The notes below the pieces were generated by a model. The model ran no database searches, was not told where the DNA came from, and saw nothing but the letters and a program-made list of their open reading frames with translations. A stretch of DNA of 41,541 nt from Puniceicoccales bacterium (GTDB lineage: Bacteria; Verrucomicrobiota; Verrucomicrobiia; Opitutales; UBA953). A program made the translations under genes and the position numbers. The stretch lies in contig JAISZI010000092.1 of NCBI GenBank assembly GCA_031269335.1, positions 1 through 41,541 on the forward strand, in the 5' to 3' direction. Of this stretch, positions 1 to 6,206 are shown one piece after another. Within the stretch, counting starts at the first letter, position 1, and every line of letters starts with the position of its first letter.

Positions 1-1244
1 TCCGCCATCGCGTTTTCGCCGTTCATAACAAGCAGCCGCCTTGCGAGGTCGTCCAACTTCGCCTCCCGTTTTTCGACGTTTTGCTTGAACTGGCTCCAGA
101 CCTTCAACGCCTCCTTGAATGCGGCGACGTCGAAATCTCCCCAAGTCGGTTTCGCGCCCTGCGCTCCCGCCCAAATGCCAAGACTGGTGAACGCACGGAA
201 AATGTAGCCGTGATTGCCGCGCGCCTTGCGAATGGCACCTGGAACCATCTTGCCGGATGCACCCGCCTCCGGTTCGTCCGCCTGTGCTTTGGTTTTCTTT
301 GCAGGCGGACAAAAGTGCCGCAGCAGCGCGAGTGTAAACTCGGATTTTTCGAGGTAGGAAAAAAGCAGAAAGGCGCGGAGGAGGAGCGCGATTTGTCCCT
401 TCGCCGAACTGCCGACAAATCCCGTCACTTGCAAATTTGCATCCTGTTTCTCGGAGAGGATGTTGGCGAGCCGCGCGAAGTTTTCCGCAGCATCTGTCCG
501 TGCAATCGAGAAGTCGGCAATAATCTTTGCCAACTTACCATCGGCGTCCCTCTCCAAGGGTTTTTCTCCAGACACAGTTTTGATGGCAGCATCCAAAATT
601 TCTCGCGCCTTTGCTCCTTCGAATAGCGGCGTCTTGTTGTTTGGTGAGGCGATAGAAAGCACGGTGAAGGGTGCCAATTCTACGGAATCCGAGTTTGTTT
701 CGGGATTGTGGAGGACTTGGCGGATGCGGCTTTGCTCTTCTCCCCGACTCAACATCGCCACATCGTCAGGCGAATTGGCGTTAGTATCGGGGTTGCAGAA
801 CAACGGCCAATAAACAGGGCCATTGTCCCGAATCGCGCCCTCGCCTTGAATGTCGTTCAGCATGTTTTCTCCGGCGGCCTGCATGATTTCCGCTGTCACT
901 CCGTTTTCGAGCAGCGATTGGCGGAATCTTCCAACCACTTCGTCAAGCGACGGCGGGTTGTCGAGTTGCCAGACGCGCTGGAAGGACTTGCCCATGCCTT
1001 CGCGCTTCTGGCCTTTTTTGTCGGCGGAGTCCCAGACCTCGCGGAGCAGTGCTTGCAACCTGGTCAGCGGGCTGTCCGGCGACGAGCCGAGCGCGGCGAT
1101 GGCGGTGATGTAGTAGTTCACCGCGTCCTGAAAAAGGGCGTGGTGGAGCCAGAGTTCACCCTCCCAATTTTGCAGTAATTGCCATTGTTGGTTAACATCT
1201 TGTGTTTCCACTTTGCTGACACGGCCTTGGTAAATGCGATTCAT
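1..1244 (-). CDS. cas12b: Cas12b (C2c1) type V-B CRISPR effector, N-terminal 414 residues, cut by window edge
   Basis: The frame reads without a stop from an ATG at 1244 to the left edge, where it is cut. The product begins MNRIYQGRVSKVE, followed by LWLHHALFQDAVNYY, GAIRDNGPVYWPLFCNPDTN, GFVGSSAKGQIALLL and YIFRAFTSLGIW...PTWGDFDVAAFKEAL. From memory these match, in the same order, the N-terminus of the Opitutaceae TAV5 C2c1 protein (NRIYQGRV, LWQHHELFQAAINYY, YWPKFCDPD, GYVGSSAKGE, FVFRAFTSLP). Cas12b is an RNA-guided, dual-RNA (crRNA plus tracrRNA) DNA nuclease of roughly 1100-1500 residues. The part seen covers the start of the wedge domain and much of REC1; the RuvC and Nuc domains would lie outside. 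The ATG at 1244 is chosen because the ATG at 1255 meets a stop after four codons. No Shine-Dalgarno sequence is seen. No cas1, cas2, cas4 or array is visible to the right, so the rest of the locus must lie to the left or elsewhere. Confidence 0.93.
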   Translation of the reverse strand, partial: MNRIYQGRVSKVETQDVNQQWQLLQNWEGELWLHHALFQDAVNYYITAIAALGSSPDSPLTRLQALLREVWDSADKKGQKREGMGKSFQRVWQLDNPPSLDEVVGRFRQSLLENGVTAEIMQAAGENMLNDIQGEGAIRDNGPVYWPLFCNPDTNANSPDDVAMLSRGEEQSRIRQVLHNPETNSDSVELAPFTVLSIASPNNKTPLFEGAKAREILDAAIKTVSGEKPLERDADGKLAKIIADFSIARTDAAENFARLANILSEKQDANLQVTGFVGSSAKGQIALLLRAFLLFSYLEKSEFTLALLRHFCPPAKKTKAQADEPEAGASGKMVPGAIRKARGNHGYIFRAFTSLGIWAGAQGAKPTWGDFDVAAFKEALKVWSQFKQNVEKREAKLDDLARRLLVMNGENAMA

Positions 1245-1264
1245 AAGAGGGTCATTTCAATCAA

Positions 1265-1328
1265 GTTAGTGTTAATCACAATAAAAAATGAAAGAATGAG
1301 CTTGTTAGTATAATTTTAATACACTAAC
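1265..1328. promoter_or_regulatory. AT-rich upstream region of cas12b with three GTTAGT half-sites
   Basis: The gap 1245-1356 is AT-rich. It holds GTTAGTGTTAA at 1265-1275 and a 25-bp near-palindrome at 1304-1328 whose arms are GTTAGT and ACTAAC. The arms extend further inward with a single mismatch. A TATACT (-10-like) lies inside the palindrome on the minus strand. This could be the cas12b promoter with an operator, but no convincing -35 box is seen and no regulator is known for it. Confidence 0.3.
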
Positions 1329-1356
1329 TTCCGCTTAATGAATATGTTATGATAAA

Positions 1357-1798
1357 TCACCATATGCATTGAATCCCAATAGCGGTGAAATTCTGTTCGG
1401 TGGCCTTGACCAAATAGAAAAATGGAGGATGTTTTGTGGTTGTCGAGTAATAGTTTTCCAACACTTCGCCATTTCGATGCTTGGAAAGACAGAAGTGTTT
1501 TAGTTCTGCTTTGTTAATTGAGGTTACACACTCCAGAGGCAGCCCGCACTCCAGAGGCAGGGGTGCCTCGCCCATGTGTCCGGAGAGGAGGGCGGCGTAA
1601 TCGCCGTCGGCGGCGGGGGTCGGAGATGCCGTAGGAGTGGAGCGTGAGGTAGTCAATGAGGCGACCAGCGCGGCGGACGACGGCGTCGTGAGCGAGCGCG
1701 GCAGCGCCGCCAAGACCGCCCGCCAGTGCTCCGCCTGCGAACACCTCGCCCGCAAAAATCTTCGCGCCTTTGTTAATGAGATTTTGCCACAACTTCAT
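1357..1798 (-). pseudogene. Frame-disrupted small gene of unknown function upstream of cas12b
   Basis: Two overlapping minus-strand frames read as halves of one protein. The first starts at 1798 (MKLWQNLINKGAKIF), carries a Gly/Ala-rich hydrophobic stretch (FAGGALAGGLGGAAALAH) and reaches LTLHSYGISD. It then degenerates into an Arg-run (DPRRRRRLRR). The other frame continues sensibly as PAADGDYAALLSGHMGEAPL and ends ATEQNFTAIGIQCIW at 1357. The switch falls at a run of five C on the minus strand near 1612-1616; four C would restore one frame of about 146 residues. An 18-bp in-frame duplication (LPLECG LPLECV) lies at 1529-1560. I do not recognise the family. The gene is codirectional with cas12b, with 112 bp between them. 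It may be a true pseudogene, a sequencing slip, or two unrelated fragments. An in-frame ATG also exists at 1855. Confidence 0.45.
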
Positions 1799-1860
1799 TT
1801 TTGTAAGAAGAAAGACTGGCACACTGCTATCGGCGAAAGTGAGGCACAATATCATTTTAG

Positions 1861-1889
1861 AAAAAAACGCCCCCGTGTGCGGGTTGGCG
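1861..1889 (-). terminator. Rho-independent terminator after the PNPOx-fold gene
   Basis: On the minus strand a hairpin is formed by CGCC-AA-CCCG, loop CACA, then CGGG-GGCG, followed by seven T. It begins seven bases past the stop codon of the flavoprotein gene that ends at 1897. It separates that transcription unit from the disrupted gene and cas12b. Confidence 0.78.
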
Positions 1890-1896
1890 GCGGCGG

Positions 1897-2325
1897 TTAG
1901 AAGCGCAGTGTCTTTTTGGGGGCGCCAAACTCCTCAATAGTAGCGGTGGCGTCGCTTAAAAAGAGGACTTGTGTGTCCGGTGCTTCGGCACGGTAGCGGG
2001 TGCGCAGTTGCGGGTAGTCGTCGAGCATCGCCTCTTTAGGTGCAAGGCGCGGATCGTCGATGGCGGTGGCATCGATGCGCAGCCAGCGTTTGCCGTCGAA
2101 CGCGCTGATGGCGATGGCTGGGTTCTCGGCGATTTGGCGCGAGACGTCCTTTGTGCGGCTGGTCTGAAAATAGAGTTTGCCCTCAAAAAGGAGCGCGGTG
2201 CCGAACGGGCGGTTCTTGGGCAGCGCGTCGGCGACGGTGGCGAGGTGATAGGTGCCGGCCTTTTTCAGGAAGGCGTGCACTTCCTCAATGGGCGTGAGTG
2301 CGGCGGGTGTTGTGTGTGCGGACAT
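1897..2325 (-). CDS. Pyridoxamine 5'-phosphate oxidase-fold (flavin-binding split barrel) protein
   Basis: The 142-residue protein has the layout of small PNPOx-like proteins. It opens with a helix (TPIEEVHAFLKKAGTYHLATV), then the barrel strands PFGTALLFEGKLYFQTSRTKDVSRQIAENPAIAISAF and RWLRIDATA. Members bind FMN or related flavins and reduce small molecules in the cytoplasm; some are annotated as general stress or nitroimidazole-resistance proteins. The family call is firm, but the substrate cannot be told. The ATG at 2325 gives a normal N-terminus for the family. It is followed by a strong terminator and lies 93 bp behind the 2-hydroxyacyl-CoA dehydratase gene on the same strand with no terminator between, so the two may be cotranscribed. 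Confidence 0.85.
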   Translation of the reverse strand: MSAHTTPAALTPIEEVHAFLKKAGTYHLATVADALPKNRPFGTALLFEGKLYFQTSRTKDVSRQIAENPAIAISAFDGKRWLRIDATAIDDPRLAPKEAMLDDYPQLRTRYRAEAPDTQVLFLSDATATIEEFGAPKKTLRF

Positions 2326-2418
2326 AGGTGTTTTGGTCGTTATCGTGGATGGTGAAAAACTGTGCGGCGGGTGTCTGTAATTAGAAGTGAGAAAGTTGCA
2401 ACTGCGGCGGACATTGGT

Positions 2419-3663
2419 TCACAACGCGTCGCCGGTGAGCTGTTCGAGGAACGCCTTGATTTTCATTGTCTGCTCCTCGGTGACGGGGTCGTTGTGGACG
2501 CTGTGTTCGAGGGCGACAATGGGGAAACCCTTTTTACGGAAATAGTTTCGTTCTAATTGCTGCACCAAGCTCGCATAGGGACAAGCGGTGATGGCGGAGG
2601 AAATCAGCCCTTTGGCACCGGTTTTCGCGATGAGTTCCTCAATGCCGCGGCGGCGCAAGACGGCACTCGCGCCAGTCGCCTCGCCGAGTTCGCCGCGCAG
2701 TTGCGAGTCGAAGAGGTAGTGCACAAGCGATTCGGCGGGCGAGACGTCCTCGCGGTAGAGGGCAGTGCCGAGAAGAACGAAGCCCACGAGGACGGTGCTG
2801 TGCTGATCGAGGAGTTTGAAGAAGGACATTCCGCCGGGAGGACCACCGGCGAGAATGAGCGGCAAATAGGGGCGGTTGTCGGGGACTTTGACGGCTTCCT
2901 CCAACTCGGCGGTGAGGCGGTCAAGGATTTCAAAGAATTTTTTCTGGTTGCCGAAAAAACCGCTGCTGCCGCCGAGGAGCCACATCGCGGGGAGCGAGCC
3001 GACGAGGTAGGGGCGTTTGAGGCGGAGTTCGAGGATGCGGGCGATTTTGCGCAGTGCCTCGTTTTTGAGGCAGATTTCTTCGCCGAGGCGGTCTTCATCG
3101 AGCGGTTTGCCGCCTTGGAGCCACACGGCGGTCTTGCGGATTTCGTTGGCGACAAGTTGCACGGCTGCCTCGCTGCGCTCGCCGACGCGGAACGCGGTCG
3201 CCCCTTCGAGCGTGTGAATTTCGTAGCCCTGCGAACGGGCGTGCTCAATGACCATTCCGATCGGCTCGCAGCCGGAGGAGAAGGCGAGGACGCGCTTGAT
3301 TGGCGAGTCCGCCGCTTTGAGCAGGTGCCAGCGCCCCGCCATCGTCTTAATCATGGAGCAAAACTCGGCGGGGATTTGGTAATCGCTCTCGGCGATCTGC
3401 TCGGCGAGGTGACTCTCCTTGCGCCACAACTCCATAATGGAGACGGGGATAACGTCGGTGGCGCGGAACAGCGGCGAGTCCCACGCAAAACCGCCCCAGA
3501 CGGCGCGGCGTCCCTGCTCGCGCACGAGACGCTCGATGTGTTCGAGCGACCATGAGGCGGCAAGTTGACCGAGTTCGACGACGGTGGACGAGAACGGGTT
3601 CTCCTCCTTGGCGGTGAAAAGGTCGGGCTGGGCGGTGGCGGTGGCTTCGGTTGTAGTAGGCAT
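2419..3663 (-). CDS. 2-hydroxyacyl-CoA dehydratase family subunit (HgdB/FldB/BcrC-like)
   Basis: The 414-residue protein resembles the D-component family of 2-hydroxyacyl-CoA dehydratases and benzoyl-CoA reductases, whose subunits hold an iron-sulfur cluster through three spaced cysteines. Candidate ligands are in PAEFCSMIK (around residue 102), LAFSSGCEPIGM (around 131) and ISSAITACPYA (C-terminal third). A mid-section MWLLGGSSGFFGNQ and LPLILAGGPPGG fits the two-lobed Rossmann-like fold. Known members need a partner subunit and an ATP-dependent activator (HgdC type). Neither is adjacent here, so the substrate is unknown and a role outside amino-acid fermentation is possible. The start ATG at 3663 has no Shine-Dalgarno sequence. 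The N-terminal 20 residues are low-complexity (PTTTEATATAQ). Confidence 0.8.
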   Translation of the reverse strand: MPTTTEATATAQPDLFTAKEENPFSSTVVELGQLAASWSLEHIERLVREQGRRAVWGGFAWDSPLFRATDVIPVSIMELWRKESHLAEQIAESDYQIPAEFCSMIKTMAGRWHLLKAADSPIKRVLAFSSGCEPIGMVIEHARSQGYEIHTLEGATAFRVGERSEAAVQLVANEIRKTAVWLQGGKPLDEDRLGEEICLKNEALRKIARILELRLKRPYLVGSLPAMWLLGGSSGFFGNQKKFFEILDRLTAELEEAVKVPDNRPYLPLILAGGPPGGMSFFKLLDQHSTVLVGFVLLGTALYREDVSPAESLVHYLFDSQLRGELGEATGASAVLRRRGIEELIAKTGAKGLISSAITACPYASLVQQLERNYFRKKGFPIVALEHSVHNDPVTEEQTMKIKAFLEQLTGDAL

Positions 3664-3721
3664 TGTGGTCTGTGTGGTGGTCGGTATTGGTTTTTACGGG
3701 CAGGAGGCATGTAGAATTGTG

Positions 3722-3847
3722 TTATTTAGTAAAGAATAAAAGATTAGTTTTTTGCCCGAAGATGCGCACAGGCACGCCACCGCAAAAAATGTTGCCGCTC
3801 ACGGCGGCACCGCACGCCTTCACCAACAACTCAGCTAAGCTGCGCAT
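3722..3847 (-). CDS. Possible 41-residue protein (weak candidate)
   Basis: Between the dehydratase gene and the tRNA (3664-4021) the only reading frame with a protein-like composition is a 41-residue one starting at an ATG at 3847 (MRSLAELLVKACGAAV...IFGQKTNLLFFTK). I recognise no family, there is no Shine-Dalgarno sequence, and it could be chance. The rest of the gap holds GC-rich sequence with a short inverted repeat (GGCGG...CCGCC near 3918-3934) and nothing else I can name. The 60 bases right of the dehydratase start are AT-rich and could carry its promoter. Confidence 0.18.
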   Translation of the reverse strand: MRSLAELLVKACGAAVSGNIFCGGVPVRIFGQKTNLLFFTK

Positions 3848-4021
3848 GTCCACGCGAGCGGCGCATTGCCGACATCGCGGCGCAAACGCCGCTGTCAGCG
3901 TCGAGCCGGAGGGCGAGGCGGCGTCAGCCGCCGGTGGTGAAGTTTTTGGCAACTTGCTTAATCGCGCCTAAATCCGGCTTTAATCTCGTTTACATTAACA
4001 AAAGTTGCCCCGCTCGAAAAC

Positions 4022-4096
4022 TGGCTGTCCAGGCAGGGATCGAACCTGCGACCCATTGATTAACAGTCAATCGCTCTACCACTGAGCTACTGGACA
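4022..4096 (-). tRNA. tRNA-Asn (anticodon GUU), CCA encoded
   Basis: Read on the minus strand, the 75-nt sequence folds as a standard cloverleaf. The acceptor stem is TGTCCAG/CTGGACA with discriminator G and an encoded CCA. The D-arm is GCTC/GAGC. The anticodon stem ATTGA/TCAAT carries loop CTGTTAA, which gives anticodon GTT. The T-arm is GCAGG-TTCGATC-CCTGC. The anticodon assigns it to asparagine. Confidence 0.97.
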
Positions 4097-4192
4097 GTGA
4101 GACATTCCCCCGAAGGGAAGCGCACGAGGAAGGCAATTAGGAAAAGGCGTGTCAAAGTTTTTTTTGAAAAATTTTGGCGTATGGAAGAGCGG

Positions 4193-4227
4193 GGTTGACT
4201 CCGCCCACGACGGTGGGATTTTCCGGC
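4193..4227 (+). promoter_or_regulatory. Putative glmS promoter sharing a motif with the alr upstream region
   Basis: GGTTGACT (4193-4200) contains a good -35 box, TTGACT. A 17-base spacer beginning CCGC leads to ATTTTCCGGC at the -10 position. The same arrangement, TTGACA, 17 bases beginning CCGC, then ATTCTCCGGC, precedes alr at 23718-23750. The -10 element is poor by sigma-70 standards. The assignment as a promoter rests on the -35 match and the shared layout. No glmS ribozyme fold is evident in the leader. Confidence 0.4.
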
Positions 4228-4302
4228 ACACAACACGTGCGGTCGGATTCACAAGCCTTCCGCCAATTGAAAAAATCAACGCGAACGGAAAACTTTTTTC
4301 TC

Positions 4303-6147
4303 ATGAGTGGAATCGTCGGATACGTAGGCAAAGCAAATGCCCCAGAAATCCTCGTCAGAGGACTGCGGAAACTGGAACCCCGCAGTTACGACTCGGCGGG
4401 AATGGCAATAACCGAAAACGGGGGCATCACCGTGGTCAAAACGCTCGGCACAATAGCGGCGTTGGAAAAGAAAGCACGGGCGCAGTGGGCACCTGACCGA
4501 GCGAGAGCTGCCGCAGCGGGTATCGCACACACGCGTTGGGCGACGCACGGGAACCCTTCCGAGGCAAACGCACACCCGCACCTCGACGCGTCCGGTAAAA
4601 TCGCCCTTGTCCACAACGGCATTCTCGAAAACTACCGCGCCCTGCGCTCCTTCCTCGAAAGCAAGGGCAGTCGCTTTGTCTCCGAAACGGACACCGAGGT
4701 GTTGGCGCACCTTGTCGGCTGGTTTTACACAAATGACATTTTTCAAGCCGTCAGCGAAGCATTGCGCAGGGTGATCGGTGCCTACGGCATCGCGGCGGTG
4801 TCCGCGCTGGAACCCGACCACATCGTCACGGCGCAGTGCGGCAGCTCTGTTTCCATCGGCATCGGCGTCGGCGGAAGCATCGTCGCCTCAGACACTTCGG
4901 TAATCGCAGAACACACCCAACGCATTATCTCCCTCGACGACAACGAGGTGGCAATCGTTCGGGTGGACGATGTCGAAGTGCGTAACTTGGGCGGCATTCC
5001 CGTCAGCCGCACGGTGCCGGAGCTGGACGAAGTAGAAGAAGCGGTGCGCAAGAACGGATTCGCGCATTTCATGTTGAAGGAAATTCACGAGCAACCGGAG
5101 TCTATCACGGACGCCATTCGGGGGCGGATAGACTTTGAAAATGCCACCGCCGTCTTTTCGAGCATGGACGCCGCGCCGTGCAAGATTTCGGAACTGACAC
5201 GCGTGGTAATGTTGGGCTGCGGCACCTCGCGCCACGCAGGTCTGGCGGGCGAATACGCATTCGAGGAACTCGCCGACATACAAACGGAGGTCGAGCAAGC
5301 ATCGGAATTTCGTTACCGCAACCCGATCCTCGACAAACACGATTTCGCGATCGCGATTTCCCAGTCCGGAGAGACAGCCGACACGCTCGCCGCCCTGCGC
5401 GAGGCAAAGTTAAAAGGCGCGTTCGTGACGAGCATTTGCAACGTCGTCAGCTCGACGCTCGCGCGCGAAGCCGGTCGTGGCGTCTATCTACGCGCCGGTC
5501 CGGAAATCTCCGTGGCGTCAACCAAAGCGTTCACGAGCCAGGTCATCGTCCTGCTGTTAATGGCACTGAAATTAGGGCGAGGACGACGGCTTTCGCGGGA
5601 ACGCGGATTAGAACTCGCCAACGCCATTGCCTCCCTCCCCGACATCGTGAGGCGCACGCTTCCGGTCAACGATGTTGCCAAAAGAATCGCCCAAAAGATC
5701 AAAGACGTTGAACACATTTACTTTATCGGGCGCGGCACGATGTATCCCGTTGCGCTTGAAGGCGCACTCAAAGTCAAAGAGACTTCCTACATTCACGCCG
5801 AAGGCTACCAAGCCTCCGAGATGAGGCACGGTCCCATCGCCATGCTCGCACAAGGAACGCCCGTCATCGCGCTGGCGTGCTGCGACGAAGCGGAACGCGA
5901 TAAGATGATCATCAACGTCGAAGAGTGCCGCTCTCGCGGTGCATACATAATCGGCGTGATCAATGCCGGCGACACCGAGGCCGCTCGGCACATGGACGAG
6001 TTTATAGAAATCCCTGCAACGCACCCGCTTGTGGCTCCGATACCCGCAGTCATTGCCCTGCAGCTCCTCGCCTACCACCTCGCCTGCCTGCGCAATTGCG
6101 AGATAGATAAACCACGCAGCCTCTCCAAGAGCCTCACGGTAGAATAA
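4303..6147 (+). CDS. glmS: Glucosamine-6-phosphate synthase (isomerizing), with Ser in place of the N-terminal catalytic Cys
   Basis: The 614-residue product normally makes glucosamine-6-phosphate from fructose-6-phosphate and glutamine, the first step to UDP-GlcNAc. The glutaminase domain keeps HTRWATHG, VHNGILENY and SETDTEV. The two SIS (isomerase) domains show GCGTSRHAG, SQSGETADTL, STKAFTSQ, YPVALEGALKVKETSYIHAEGY, RHGPIAML and the C-terminal DKPRSLSKSLTVE. The start at 4303 gives MSGIVGYVG where the family has MCGIVG. The codon after ATG is AGT, so the Ntn nucleophile Cys is Ser. The usual LEYRGYDSAG is also LEPRSYDSAG. The longer in-frame extension to 4174 has no counterpart in the family and adds no Cys. 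The glutaminase half may therefore be inactive, or use Ser, while the isomerase half looks intact. The ABC transporter gene follows 59 bp downstream. Confidence 0.95.
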   Translation: MSGIVGYVGKANAPEILVRGLRKLEPRSYDSAGMAITENGGITVVKTLGTIAALEKKARAQWAPDRARAAAAGIAHTRWATHGNPSEANAHPHLDASGKIALVHNGILENYRALRSFLESKGSRFVSETDTEVLAHLVGWFYTNDIFQAVSEALRRVIGAYGIAAVSALEPDHIVTAQCGSSVSIGIGVGGSIVASDTSVIAEHTQRIISLDDNEVAIVRVDDVEVRNLGGIPVSRTVPELDEVEEAVRKNGFAHFMLKEIHEQPESITDAIRGRIDFENATAVFSSMDAAPCKISELTRVVMLGCGTSRHAGLAGEYAFEELADIQTEVEQASEFRYRNPILDKHDFAIAISQSGETADTLAALREAKLKGAFVTSICNVVSSTLAREAGRGVYLRAGPEISVASTKAFTSQVIVLLLMALKLGRGRRLSRERGLELANAIASLPDIVRRTLPVNDVAKRIAQKIKDVEHIYFIGRGTMYPVALEGALKVKETSYIHAEGYQASEMRHGPIAMLAQGTPVIALACCDEAERDKMIINVEECRSRGAYIIGVINAGDTEAARHMDEFIEIPATHPLVAPIPAVIALQLLAYHLACLRNCEIDKPRSLSKSLTVE

Positions 6148-6206
6148 GCTCCGCCGCGCCCCGTCTCCCTTCTTTCCGTTAAAAACATACTTCTTTTTTA
6201 TTCAAC

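Noticed and set aside
81-1178. Several plus-strand reading frames of 87-181 residues at the left end
   Set aside because: They lie opposite the Cas12b frame, which carries clear family motifs; the plus-strand products are Arg/Cys-rich and look like shadows.
1245-1356. tracrRNA or CRISPR repeat next to cas12b
   Set aside because: The gap shows no repeat-like or structured segment beyond the GTTAGT half-sites; an anti-repeat cannot be tested without the array.
2557-3555. A 332-residue plus-strand frame opposite the dehydratase gene
   Set aside because: Its composition is a shadow of the GC-rich coding strand opposite, and no family is recognisable.
4174-4302. N-terminal extension of glmS
   Set aside because: The family starts at MxGIVG, and the extension has no homology and covers the putative promoter region.
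4097-4302. glmS ribozyme or other riboswitch in the glmS leader
   Set aside because: No conserved core or pseudoknot is recognisable, and the leader after the putative promoter is only about 70 bases.
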